64,000 nucleotides of DNA from positions 1-64,000 of the forward strand of contig CAKPLP010000004.1 in NCBI GenBank assembly GCA_934167695.1, given 5' to 3'. A program made the translations under genes and the position numbers. Source of the stretch: an uncultured Bacilli bacterium. Its GTDB lineage: Bacteria > Bacillota_I > Bacilli_A > RF39 > UBA660. The notes beneath the pieces are model-generated. The model searched no databases and was not told the origin of the DNA. It saw only the letters and a list, made by a program, of their open reading frames with translations. This document shows, one piece after another, positions 16,660 to 25,669 of the stretch; within the stretch, counting starts at the first letter, position 1; every line of letters starts with the position of its first letter.

Positions 16660-17802
16660 ATGGCAGTAGGTATAATAGCAGAATATAATCCATTTCATAA
16701 TGGACATCTCTACCACCTAAAAAAAATAAAAGAAATGTATCCCTCTGAAGAAATAATTTTAGTATTAAGTGGTAACTTTACCCAAAGAGGAGACGTTTCT
16801 ATTATAGACAAATGGCAAAAAACAAAAATAGCCTCTTTAATGGGAATTGATTTAATCGTAGAACTTCCCCTTCCATTTGCAATTCAATCAGCAGATTTTT
16901 TCAGTTATGGAGCAATTACTATTTTAGAGAAATTAAAAGTAGATAAATTTGTATTTGGAAGTGAAAACGATGATATTGAAACACTTACAACAATAGCAAA
17001 ATGTCAATTAGAAAATAATGATTTTGATAAACTTGTTAAAATATATTCAAAATTTGGAGAAAATTATCCAACAGCAATTTCAAAAGCAATATATGATTTA
17101 ACAAATAAAAAAGTAAATACACCAAACGATCTTTTAGGAGTAAGCTATATAAAAACAATTATAAAAAATAATTACAAAATTAAACCAATCATTATAAAAC
17201 GTACAACAGATTATCACAAAGAAAAATTACAATCAATTACAAGTAGTACCACAATAAGAAATTACTTAAAAAATAATGAAAATATCGATATAGCAATACC
17301 AGAAATCGAAAAAGAATTTTTATCAAAAGAAAAATTGCATTTTATTGATGACTACTTCACCTTACTAAAATATAAAATAATATCAGAAGAAGATCTGAGT
17401 ATCTATCAAACAGTAGATGAAGGAATAGATAAACTATTAAAGAAAGTAATTTTAGAATGTTCAACTTATGAACAACTAAAAGAAAAATTAAAATCAAAAA
17501 GATATACATATAACAAAATTTCTAGGATGCTTCTTCACATATTATTAGGATACACCAAAGAACAAAATAATCTTTTTAAAGAAATACAATATATCAGAAT
17601 ATTAGGTTTTAATGAAAAAGGACAAAAATATTTAAATAAAATAAAAAAAGAAATAGAAATACCTATTCTTAGTAAATTTGAAAAAAACAACAAAATGTTA
17701 GAATTTGAATTACATTCAACAATAATTTACTCACTACCAAAAAATGAATTTTTCTTAATAAAAGAAGAATATAAAAATCATTTAAATAAAAAAGGAGATT
17801 AA
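16660..17802 (+). CDS. tmcAL: tRNA(Met) cytidine acetate ligase (YlbM/TmcAL)
   Basis: TmcAL uses acetate and ATP to make N4-acetylcytidine at the wobble position of elongator tRNA-Met. The nucleotidyltransferase fold is marked by AEYNPFHNGHLYHLKK, holding the HxGH-like motif, at the N-terminus, then SGNFTQRGD, and a central LLGVSYI and SSTTIRNYL (the ISSTxIR-type motif). At 380 residues it is the usual length. It begins a short two-gene operon, ending three bases before gmk. Confidence 0.94.
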   Translation: MAVGIIAEYNPFHNGHLYHLKKIKEMYPSEEIILVLSGNFTQRGDVSIIDKWQKTKIASLMGIDLIVELPLPFAIQSADFFSYGAITILEKLKVDKFVFGSENDDIETLTTIAKCQLENNDFDKLVKIYSKFGENYPTAISKAIYDLTNKKVNTPNDLLGVSYIKTIIKNNYKIKPIIIKRTTDYHKEKLQSITSSTTIRNYLKNNENIDIAIPEIEKEFLSKEKLHFIDDYFTLLKYKIISEEDLSIYQTVDEGIDKLLKKVILECSTYEQLKEKLKSKRYTYNKISRMLLHILLGYTKEQNNLFKEIQYIRILGFNEKGQKYLNKIKKEIEIPILSKFEKNNKMLEFELHSTIIYSLPKNEFFLIKEEYKNHLNKKGD

Positions 17803-17805
17803 AAA

Positions 17806-18477
17806 ATGATAAGAACAAAGAAAAAAGGATTATTAATTGTTATTTCAGGACCATCAGGAAGTGGTAAAGGAACAATTATAAAAGAACTATTAAAAAACAA
17901 TAAAAATATATGGTTATCAATTTCATGTACAAGCAGATTACCAAGACCAAAGGAAGTTAATGGAAAAGATTATTATTTTCTAACAAATGAAGAATTTGAA
18001 AAGAAAATAGAAAATAATGAAATGCTAGAATACGCAAAATATGGCGATAACTATTATGGTACTCCTAGAGAGTATATCAAAAACCATCTTGATAATGGAG
18101 AAGATGTAATTTTAGAAATAGAAATACAAGGAGCCTTAAAAATCAAAGAAATATTACCAGAAACACTATTTATCTTTATACTACCACCTAGTATGGAAGA
18201 GTTAAAAAAACGTCTAATAGGAAGAAATACCGAATCAATGGAAAAAATAGAAAAACGTTTTGCAACAGCATATAATGAAATAAATGAAGTAAGTAAATAC
18301 AACTATGTAATAGTAAATGACAAAGTAATAACTGCAGCATCAAAAATAGATGCAATAATAACAGCAGAAAGATGTCGTGTAGATCGTATAGAAGAAGTAT
18401 TCTTAAATACTAAAGAAGAAAAAATACATGAAAGCATAATAGATAAAGACTTTGTTAATAATGATATAAAACTATAA
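17806..18477 (+). CDS. gmk: Guanylate kinase
   Basis: Converts GMP to GDP with ATP. The P-loop ISGPSGSGKGT is followed by the GMP-binding SCTSRLPRPKEVNGKDYYFL region, the FEKKIENNEMLEYAKYGDNYYGTP segment, the Walker-B-like DVILEIEIQGA, and a lid with RLIGRNTES. The 223 residues include a slightly extended charged C-terminal tail. It follows tmcAL closely and ends at a bidirectional terminator. The AAAAGGAG SD lies inside the end of tmcAL. Confidence 0.97.
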   Translation: MIRTKKKGLLIVISGPSGSGKGTIIKELLKNNKNIWLSISCTSRLPRPKEVNGKDYYFLTNEEFEKKIENNEMLEYAKYGDNYYGTPREYIKNHLDNGEDVILEIEIQGALKIKEILPETLFIFILPPSMEELKKRLIGRNTESMEKIEKRFATAYNEINEVSKYNYVIVNDKVITAASKIDAIITAERCRVDRIEEVFLNTKEEKIHESIIDKDFVNNDIKL

Positions 18478-18509
18478 AAAAAGATTCATATAATAACGTG
18501 AATCTTTTT
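18476..18509. terminator. Bidirectional terminator between gmk and the convergent gene
   Basis: AAAGATTCA (18480-18488) and TGAATCTTT (18499-18507) form a nine-pair stem flanked by A and T runs on the appropriate sides for both directions. Confidence 0.85.
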
Positions 18510-19188
18510 ATTTGCCCGTAAGTTCAACAGTATAAATATTAGCTCTATTAATCTTTTTTATTTTAACTTTTTGATGTTTCTTATCATAAACGTCAAATAA
18601 ATCACTTACTAATATATGCTTATCAAACTCACTATCATATAAATCTGTTAAATTATTTTTAGAACAGATCGCATCTACTTCCTCATTTTTTTTAAAATTA
18701 CTAATCAAAATTTGATATTTAGTTTTATAATCAGTTTCATTATTTTGATGTAATTGCAATAGCCTACTTAATTGTTCTAATTGGTATTTCCTATTAGCAA
18801 AAAACATTTTACTATCAATATAAGTCAAATATTCATTATTAAAACTACTAATACAAACATGGCAATTTTCCACTTGAGAATTAATATTTCCATAACCATT
18901 TAGTTGTTTAAGAACATCTTCACTTAAATCTAAACAACCATCATAGAAAATTCCAGAGTCCTTTTTAATAATAGTAATCTCTGACTCATTATCATAAAAA
19001 TAATAATTATCTTTAAGTTCATCGCCAATTTGCAATTTCTCATTAAAATTAGTATTTTGAAAAGAAATTATTTGAGGATCAAACGTCTTTATAGAAGAAC
19101 AAACTTGTTTAATAGTACCTCTACTGCTTTTTGTAATTACTTTATATTTCTTATTTAAGTCAACATGAACTAATTTAAACCTTTTCAT
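18508..19188 (-). CDS. Uncharacterised protein, weak resemblance to exonuclease/endonuclease/phosphatase fold
   Basis: A 226-residue soluble protein. Segments such as FDPQIISFQNTNF, then NCHVCISSFNNEYLTY, then KYQLEQLSRLLQLHQ occur in the order of EEP-family landmarks (DIIxLQE, THL, RxxQxxxL). The catalytic Glu of the QE motif is replaced by Asn and the His of THL by other residues, so any such relationship would be to an inactive or very divergent member. No neighbour suggests a function. Treat as hypothetical. Confidence 0.6.
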   Translation of the reverse strand: MKRFKLVHVDLNKKYKVITKSSRGTIKQVCSSIKTFDPQIISFQNTNFNEKLQIGDELKDNYYFYDNESEITIIKKDSGIFYDGCLDLSEDVLKQLNGYGNINSQVENCHVCISSFNNEYLTYIDSKMFFANRKYQLEQLSRLLQLHQNNETDYKTKYQILISNFKKNEEVDAICSKNNLTDLYDSEFDKHILVSDLFDVYDKKHQKVKIKKINRANIYTVELTGK

Positions 19189-19199
19189 TACATCCTCCT

Positions 19200-19231
19200 A
19201 AAAAAATTAGCTTCAATAGAAACTAATTTTT
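19200..19231. terminator. Terminator after pyk
   Basis: AAAATTAG and CTAATTTT pair around a 12-base loop; on the minus strand seven Ts follow. Confidence 0.75.
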
Positions 19232-19242
19232 AATAACTTTAA

Positions 19243-20652
19243 TTAAATTTCTTCAATCTTCATAAAGTTTGTAGTTTTTAAACCAGTATTAGGGAAACCA
19301 CCAGTAATAATAATTTTATCTCCCTTATTTAAATCCATAAACTCTTTAGCTCTATTAACACCATCAGTAACTAATTCATCAGTAGAATCATATTCAGGTG
19401 TTACAACAGGATAAACACCCCAATTTAATGATAATCTACGAGCTACTCTCTCGTTTGGAACTGGTGCTAAAATATATGCATCTGGTTTTAAATTACTAAT
19501 TTTTTGAGCTGTAAATCCACTCATAGTAGCAGCAACTATAACTTTAACATCTAAATCATCTGCACTTGAAACAACACCTTTTGCAATTAAATCATGCATT
19601 TCATGACTAGTTTCAACATCATAACTTCTTGCATATTCATCATAATGTTCTTCAGCAACTTCACATATTTCACCTAAATATTGAGAAGCTAAATCTGGAT
19701 GAGCACCGATTGTTGTTTCATCACTTAACCATACAGCATCTGCTCCATCAAATACAGCAGTAGAAACATCAGTAAGTTCTGCTTTTGTTGGTCGAGAATT
19801 TTTGCACATACTCTTTAACATTTCTGTTGCAACAATACATGTTTTACCTTTTTCACGACATTTTCTAATAATTTCTTTTTGTAAAATTGGTACTTGGATA
19901 AATGGTACTTCAACACTCAAATCTCCTCTAGCAACAATAATACCATCTGTTTCATCTATAATAGCATCTATATTTTCAATAGCTTTTGCAGTTTCTATCT
20001 TAGATAATATTTGCATATCAGGTTTACCATATTTTTCTAAAAGAACTCTAGCAGCTTTAACATCATCAGCAGTAGAAACAAATGAAATTCCTAAGAAATC
20101 ACCATCATGCTCACAAGCATATTTAATATCTTCTTCATCATCTTCTGATATAAATGGAATATTTAAATCTACTCCCGGAATATTTACACCACGTCTACTA
20201 GATAATGTAGCATCATCTAAAATTTTACATGTAACTCCATCATCTTCTACAGAAATAACTTCTAATCTAACAAAGCCATCATTTAATAAAATAGCAGTTC
20301 CTACTTTTAAATTATCAATAACTTGAGGGAAATTAAAACTTATTCTCTCTGAGTTACCAACAACAGCTTCTCTTACAATTCTAATTGTATTACCAGCAAC
20401 AAAATCAATAGAATCGTTTTCAAAATTACAAGTTCTTAAATCTGGTCCCTTTGTATCATACAAAAGAGCAACATTAATTCCTAATTCACGACGAGCTCTA
20501 TAAACTAGTTCTTCATCTTGTTTGCGTTCCTCTAATGTAGCGTGGGAAAAGTTAACTCTCACAACATTCATACCATTTAAAACTAATTTTTTAAATACAT
20601 CCCATGATTGAGTAGCTGGTCCAATACCACAAATCATTTTTGTTTTCTTCAT
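19243..20652 (-). CDS. pyk: Pyruvate kinase
   Basis: Final ATP-forming step of glycolysis. The start MKKTKMICGIGPATQSW resembles the family's KIVCTIGPAS, followed by NGMNVVRVNFSHA, LLYDTKGPDLRT, the catalytic-loop region GVNIPGVDLNIPFIS, KIETAKAIENIDAI, and the active-site block DGIIVARGDLSVEVP. At 469 residues it has the usual A, B and C domains without the extra PEP-utiliser domain seen in Bacillus. The start at 20652 follows GGAGTGAATATA; a longer in-frame extension lacks an SD. Confidence 0.97.
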   Translation of the reverse strand: MKKTKMICGIGPATQSWDVFKKLVLNGMNVVRVNFSHATLEERKQDEELVYRARRELGINVALLYDTKGPDLRTCNFENDSIDFVAGNTIRIVREAVVGNSERISFNFPQVIDNLKVGTAILLNDGFVRLEVISVEDDGVTCKILDDATLSSRRGVNIPGVDLNIPFISEDDEEDIKYACEHDGDFLGISFVSTADDVKAARVLLEKYGKPDMQILSKIETAKAIENIDAIIDETDGIIVARGDLSVEVPFIQVPILQKEIIRKCREKGKTCIVATEMLKSMCKNSRPTKAELTDVSTAVFDGADAVWLSDETTIGAHPDLASQYLGEICEVAEEHYDEYARSYDVETSHEMHDLIAKGVVSSADDLDVKVIVAATMSGFTAQKISNLKPDAYILAPVPNERVARRLSLNWGVYPVVTPEYDSTDELVTDGVNRAKEFMDLNKGDKIIITGGFPNTGLKTTNFMKIEEI

Positions 20653-20757
20653 TATATTCACTCCATTTCTTATTGATACCATTAAATTATACACTAAATA
20701 TAACAATTTGAAAAGTTTTTTATCTTAACTTATTCATAAAATTTCAAGAGAAAGACA

Positions 20758-21579
20758 TTACTTTTGACAATTAGGACAATAATATGTTCCTCTACCATCA
20801 ACTTTTTCTTTTACAATATGCCTACCACATTTAGGACAAAAGCCATTCTTTTTGCCATGTACTAATAATTCATTTTGAAAAAGTCCATGAACACCTTCCT
20901 CTGATGTAAAACTTTTTATAGTAGTTCCACCCATTTCAATAGCCTTATCAAGAACCTTTCTAGTATTAGTTATAATATTTAAACAATCACTTTCAGCCAA
21001 ATCCTTAGCCTTATGATATGGACTAATTCCACTCAAAAACAATATCTCATCATCATAAATATTACCAATACCAGTAATTATAGACTGATCAAGCAAAACC
21101 GTTTTAATAAACTTATTTCTCGATTTAAACTTATCAAGTAAATAAGAACTAGTTAATTTTTCATCATCAAACTCATATCCTAAATCCTTTAAAGGAGTAT
21201 CTAGATAAAGTCTATCTTTATCAGTCAAATACATCTTACCAAACTTTCTAACATCATGATAACGCATTTGAACATCATCCGTAAATGTAAAAATTACGTG
21301 TTCATGTTTACATCTGTCATCACTTGGATATCTAAAAGTAAATTTTCCTTCCATTCTAAGATGAATAAGTAAAATATAATCACTAAGTTCAAATACTAAG
21401 AACTTACCTCTTGTATTAATATTTAAAATCTTTTGACCCTTCAATTTATTTTTAAACTCTTCCACACTAGGCATAGCTATAATATTAGGCCAATAAACAT
21501 CAACATTCTTAATCTCTTTTTGTAATATTTTTCTTTTTAGTGCTTTACTAACCGTAATAACTTCTGGTTTTTCAGGCAT
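20758..21579 (-). CDS. mutM: Formamidopyrimidine-DNA glycosylase (Fpg/MutM)
   Basis: Base-excision repair enzyme that removes 8-oxoguanine and formamidopyrimidines. The N-terminus PEKPEVITV supplies the catalytic Pro2 and Glu3. LIHLRMEGKF holds the conserved beta-hairpin Lys region. The helix-two-turn-helix motif is visible in VLLDQSIITGIGNIYDDEILF, and the C-terminal zinc finger has CPKC and CPNC flanking GRGTYYC. It directly follows polA with a 14-base gap, the common polA-mutM arrangement in Firmicutes. Confidence 0.96.
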   Translation of the reverse strand: MPEKPEVITVSKALKRKILQKEIKNVDVYWPNIIAMPSVEEFKNKLKGQKILNINTRGKFLVFELSDYILLIHLRMEGKFTFRYPSDDRCKHEHVIFTFTDDVQMRYHDVRKFGKMYLTDKDRLYLDTPLKDLGYEFDDEKLTSSYLLDKFKSRNKFIKTVLLDQSIITGIGNIYDDEILFLSGISPYHKAKDLAESDCLNIITNTRKVLDKAIEMGGTTIKSFTSEEGVHGLFQNELLVHGKKNGFCPKCGRHIVKEKVDGRGTYYCPNCQK

Positions 21580-21593
21580 TTATATCATCTCCA

Positions 21594-24206
21594 TTACTTA
21601 GCTTCATACCAATTTTTTCCTGTTTCAATCTCCACTCTTAATGGTACAGATAATTTATAAGTATTTTCCATAATATCTCTAACTAAATTAGTAACCTCTT
21701 CTTCTTCATTTTTATATACATTAAAAATAAGTTCATCATGCACTTGTATTAGCATTTTACTTTTTAATTTTCTCTTATTCAATTCATTATATACTTCAAT
21801 CATAGCTTTCTTTAAAATATCTGCAGCAGTTCCTTGAATCGGTGTATTCAAAGCCATTCTTTCACCCTGACTTCTAATCATATAATTACGATTACTAAGT
21901 TCTGGAATAACCCTTCTTCTATTCATTAAAGTAGTAACATATCCATTTTTATATGCTTCTTCTTTTTCTTGTTCCATATATTCACTTATTCCGGGATAAG
22001 TACTTAAATAATTTTTCAAGAAACCTTTAGCATCCTTAATATTAATACCCAAATCTTCACTAAGACCAAAACTACTAATACCATATAATATACCAAAATT
22101 AACAGCTTTTGCAGTACGTCTCATGCTTTTATTAACATCACTTTCTGCAACTTTAAATATATCAGAAGCAGTTTTAGTATGAATATCCTTATCATTTATA
22201 AAAGCATCCTTTAAATGTTTTACACCAGACATATGAGCAAAAACTCTAAGTTCAACTTGGGAATAATCACTAGAAAGAAGAACACAACCATCATCAGGAA
22301 TAAAAGCCTTACGAATAAGTCTTCCATAATCATCTCTAATAGGAATATTTTGAAGATTAGGACTAACACTAGATAATCTTCCCGTTCTAGTTAAAGTTTG
22401 ATTAAAAATAGTATGTATTCTACCATCTTCTCTAACTTCCATTTTCAATCCCTCTGCATAATTAGTATAAAGTTTTGCAACAGTTCTATACTCAAGTATT
22501 TTCCCTACAATAGGATGAATATCTATAATTTTATCCAAAATATCTTTGCTAGTAGAATAATTTTGATCCTTTATCTTTTTAGGATATGGTATTTGTAACT
22601 TATTAAAAAGAATATCTCCTAGCTGTTTAGGACTCATAATATTGAAACTGCAACCAGCATAAGAAAATATCTCATCACTCAAACTATTCATCTTAGCACT
22701 TAATTCAATACTTAAATCATTCAAATAATCTTTGTCTACTTTAATACCAGTAAGTTCCATATCAGCTAACACAAAACTAAGTGGCATTTCAATATTTTTA
22801 AATAAATCCATTTCATTATATTTTTCAAGCTCACTTAAAATATCGTCTTTACTATCATAAATAAACTTAGCCTTCAACGAGCACAATTTTTCCAAAGTTT
22901 CTCTTCCAACCAACTTAGGTCTTTTAAGACTTCCAAAAACATCATCATAATAATCTATATCATAATCAAAACTTTTAGCAAGAAAACTAATATCATCTTT
23001 AACTGTATAATTCAATAAATAAGCACCAATCATAGTATCAAAAACAACATTATTTACAGTTATAGAATATTGATTTAAAGAAACTATACTCTTCTTAACA
23101 TCGTAAGTATATTTACAACTATCATTACCAAAAATATCTTTTAAATCTAAAATGTCTTTTTCTAAAACAAAAGTAGCATTACTTCCATTATAAAAACCTA
23201 TTCCTAAAATTTTTCCCTTACTATATCCCATTTGGTCAATTTCTATATAATAACTAAAATCTCTATCAAAATCAAAATCCTTATAATCAACCAATTCAAC
23301 TTTATGTTCAACTACTTCAATTTTCTTCTCTTCTAAATCATCAAGTAAATTATATTTTTTTAATAAAGACTTAAATTCTAACTCCTGCAATATCTGTGCA
23401 AACTCTTTTTTATTTACACCATTATACTTTAAATCATTAAGTGAAAAATCTATAGGTACATCCTTATAAATAGTAGCTATTTCATAACTCATATAAGCAT
23501 CATTTTTTCCATCTAATAATTTTTCCTTTACTTTACCACTAATAGAATCAATATTATTATACAAATTATCTAAGCTTCCATATTCACTTAATAATTTTAT
23601 CGCTGTTTTTTCTCCTATTCCCTTCACTCCCGGAATATTATCACTACTATCACCCATAAGAGCTTTTATATCAACCATTCTTTTAGGTTCAACACCATAA
23701 GTTTTAAAGAATTCATTTTTATCCATTCTAATAAAACCACTACTCTTAAGTAATTTTACATCTACTTCATCACTAATTAATTGAAGTAAGTCTTTATCAC
23801 TACTTACTATTGTAGCAATAAACTCATCTTCCATATCAACAATTTTACTAACAGTACCTATAATATCATCAGCTTCATAGTTATCTATTTCAAAATGTTT
23901 AATTCCCATTGCATCTAAAACTTCTTTTGCTTTTGGAAATTGAAGTTTCAACTCATCAGGCATTGCAGCTCTTCCTGCTTTATAAAAATCATACTGATCA
24001 TGTCTAAATGTTTTTCCCTTATCAAACGCAACTAAAATATATTCAGGTTGTTCTTCTTCTAATATTTTATGAATCATAGTAATAAATCCATATACTGCAT
24101 TTGTAGGAAATCCCTTTGAATTTTTCATAATAATACCACTGTAACTAGTCGCAAAAAAGCTCCTAAACAATAGATTATTACCATCAACTAATATTACTTT
24201 CTTCAT
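21594..24206 (-). CDS. polA: DNA polymerase I
   Basis: Repair and Okazaki-fragment processing polymerase of 870 residues. The N-terminal 5'-3' exonuclease has DGNNLLFRSFFA, the acidic NYEADDIIGT and SSDKDLLQL, and the helix-hairpin-helix GVKGIGEKTA. The middle proofreading-like domain lacks the DxE of active 3'-5' exonucleases (it reads IEIDQMG), as in Bacillus Pol I. The polymerase has motif A DYSQVELRVFAHMS, motif B RRTAKAVNFGILYG, and motif C QVHDELIF. It heads the polA-mutM operon and is divergent from lexA. Confidence 0.97.
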   Translation of the reverse strand: MKKVILVDGNNLLFRSFFATSYSGIIMKNSKGFPTNAVYGFITMIHKILEEEQPEYILVAFDKGKTFRHDQYDFYKAGRAAMPDELKLQFPKAKEVLDAMGIKHFEIDNYEADDIIGTVSKIVDMEDEFIATIVSSDKDLLQLISDEVDVKLLKSSGFIRMDKNEFFKTYGVEPKRMVDIKALMGDSSDNIPGVKGIGEKTAIKLLSEYGSLDNLYNNIDSISGKVKEKLLDGKNDAYMSYEIATIYKDVPIDFSLNDLKYNGVNKKEFAQILQELEFKSLLKKYNLLDDLEEKKIEVVEHKVELVDYKDFDFDRDFSYYIEIDQMGYSKGKILGIGFYNGSNATFVLEKDILDLKDIFGNDSCKYTYDVKKSIVSLNQYSITVNNVVFDTMIGAYLLNYTVKDDISFLAKSFDYDIDYYDDVFGSLKRPKLVGRETLEKLCSLKAKFIYDSKDDILSELEKYNEMDLFKNIEMPLSFVLADMELTGIKVDKDYLNDLSIELSAKMNSLSDEIFSYAGCSFNIMSPKQLGDILFNKLQIPYPKKIKDQNYSTSKDILDKIIDIHPIVGKILEYRTVAKLYTNYAEGLKMEVREDGRIHTIFNQTLTRTGRLSSVSPNLQNIPIRDDYGRLIRKAFIPDDGCVLLSSDYSQVELRVFAHMSGVKHLKDAFINDKDIHTKTASDIFKVAESDVNKSMRRTAKAVNFGILYGISSFGLSEDLGINIKDAKGFLKNYLSTYPGISEYMEQEKEEAYKNGYVTTLMNRRRVIPELSNRNYMIRSQGERMALNTPIQGTAADILKKAMIEVYNELNKRKLKSKMLIQVHDELIFNVYKNEEEEVTNLVRDIMENTYKLSVPLRVEIETGKNWYEAK

Positions 24207-24286
24207 CTAAATCACCTTTTCCTAACTTATTATAGCATGTCTTATTTTAAGTTTCTATAAAATCATTAAATATATTTTATCTTTTA

Positions 24287-24323
24287 AAACATTCGTTTGA
24301 CTTTTTTTTTATGATATGATAAT
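24287..24323 (+). promoter_or_regulatory. lexA promoter with overlapping SOS-box candidate
   Basis: AAACATTCGTTT (24287-24298) fits the Firmicutes LexA box core AAC-N4-GTT in CGAACNNNNGTTCG, with symmetric AAAC/GTTT arms. It overlaps a -35 candidate TTGACT (24297-24302), with GATAAT (24318-24323) as the likely -10. Binding would block the promoter, which suggests autoregulation. Confidence 0.6.
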
Positions 24324-24346
24324 GTAAAGTTATAAGGAGAATGAGT

Positions 24347-24964
24347 ATGAAAAAATTAACGGAAAGTCAAAGAAATATTTTACAAATAATAAAAAAATTA
24401 ATCGCTAAAAATGGTTATCCTCCTACGGTAAGAGAAATCGGTAAAGAAGCTCATCGTTCTAGTCCTGCTACAATTCATTTTCACTTAAACAAGTTAGAAG
24501 AAAATGGTTATATTCAAAAAGGTGGTAGTAAAAACAGAACAATTAAATTACTAGTACCAAATGAATATTTAGAAAACAATGAAAAAACAGTAGACGTACC
24601 ATTATTAGGAAAAGTAACCGCCGGAACTCCGATTGAAGCAATAGAAACACCTAATGAATTTTTCCCACTTCCAGCAAATATTATTTCTGGAAAAAAAGAA
24701 GTTTTTACATTAAGAGTAAGTGGAGAAAGTATGATTAATGTAGGAATCTTTGATAATGATATATTAATTGTAGAGAAAAAAAGTACTGCAGTAAATGGAG
24801 ATATAGTAGTTGCAATGAATAATGATAATGAAGTAACAGTTAAAACCTATTATAAAGAAAATGATCATTTTAGACTACAACCCGAAAATGATACAATGGA
24901 GCCAATAATTCTAAAACAAGTAACAATATTAGGAAAAGCCATTGGATTATATAGAAAATTTTAG
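24347..24964 (+). CDS. lexA: SOS repressor LexA
   Basis: LexA represses SOS genes and self-cleaves when RecA filaments form. The winged-helix DNA-binding domain contains GYPPTVREIGKEAHRSSPATIHFHL. The peptidase domain has the scissile Ala92-Gly93 in KVTAGTPIEA, nucleophile Ser128 in SGESM, and Lys166 in the TVK segment. It is 205 residues, as usual. The start at 24347 is six bases after AAGGAGA; the ATG at 24341 abuts the SD. The upstream box suggests self-repression. Confidence 0.97.
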   Translation: MKKLTESQRNILQIIKKLIAKNGYPPTVREIGKEAHRSSPATIHFHLNKLEENGYIQKGGSKNRTIKLLVPNEYLENNEKTVDVPLLGKVTAGTPIEAIETPNEFFPLPANIISGKKEVFTLRVSGESMINVGIFDNDILIVEKKSTAVNGDIVVAMNNDNEVTVKTYYKENDHFRLQPENDTMEPIILKQVTILGKAIGLYRKF

Positions 24965-24971
24965 TACAAAT

Positions 24972-25004
24972 AAAAGAACCTATTTATTACAAATAAGTTC
25001 TTTT
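24972..25004. terminator. Bidirectional terminator between lexA and tcdA
   Basis: AAAAGAACCTATTT and AAATAAGTTCTTTT form a 14-base near-perfect stem around ATTAC, serving both convergent genes and overlapping the tcdA stop. Confidence 0.85.
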
Positions 25005-25669
25005 ATTATATAACTACTAATCAATAATCCAGCAGAGCTAGGTACAAAAGAATTAGAAGAAACAACTCCCTGAACCTTTTTAGGTAATTCTCTACTACAC
25101 AATACCATTAATTTACCACTAATTTTTTCATCTCTAAAATATTTTCTAATGATTCTTGCTATTGGATCCCCTGCGGTCTTTCTTATCTCAACAATCTCTA
25201 ATTTTGATGGATCCATTCTATTACCAGTACCCATAGAAGAAATAATAGGAATTTTATTCATAACAGCATACTTAATAACATGCTTTTTTGCATTAATATT
25301 ATCACAGCAATCAACAAAATAGTCTATATCATTTTCAAAAAGTTTTTTATAATTATTTTCATCAATAAAAATGTCATAAGTTATAACATTACATTCAGGA
25401 TTAATATCCTTTATTCTCTCTTTAAATACATCTACCTTTAACTTTCCAATAGTAGATGTTAGTGCAATAATTTGTCTATTAATATTTGTAATATCAACCC
25501 TATCAAAATCAACTAAAATTAAAGTACCTACTCCACATCTAGCTAAAGATTCACAGACATAGCCTCCTACTCCGCCAAGTCCTAAAATCAAAACAGTTTT
25601 ATTAGTTAAACAATTAGTTTCCTCCTCACCAATTAGCAAAGATAATCTTTCAAACCTTTCATTAACCAT
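24980..25669 (-). CDS. tcdA: tRNA threonylcarbamoyladenosine dehydratase (TcdA/CsdL)
   Basis: An E1-like enzyme that cyclises t6A37 of tRNAs to ct6A using ATP. It has the ThiF/MoeB nucleotide-binding motif LILGLGGVGGYVCESLARCGV, then LVDFDRVDITNINRQ, KERIKDINPEC, and a DCCDNINAKKHVI core. The TcdA-specific ISSMGTGNRMDPSKLEI follows. At 229 residues it matches the family. It overlaps the preceding gene by eight bases and probably shares its transcript. MtaB, which also acts on A37-t6A of tRNA, is encoded elsewhere in the window. Confidence 0.93.
   Translation of the reverse strand: MVNERFERLSLLIGEEETNCLTNKTVLILGLGGVGGYVCESLARCGVGTLILVDFDRVDITNINRQIIALTSTIGKLKVDVFKERIKDINPECNVITYDIFIDENNYKKLFENDIDYFVDCCDNINAKKHVIKYAVMNKIPIISSMGTGNRMDPSKLEIVEIRKTAGDPIARIIRKYFRDEKISGKLMVLCSRELPKKVQGVVSSNSFVPSSAGLLISSYIIKELICNK

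Noticed and set aside
18508..19188. Active EEP nuclease
   Set aside because: The ordered patterns are weak and the catalytic Glu and His are replaced; recorded as hypothetical.
19802..20326. Long open frame opposite pyk
   Set aside because: It lies inside a conserved gene, has no SD and encodes no recognisable pattern; a composition artefact.
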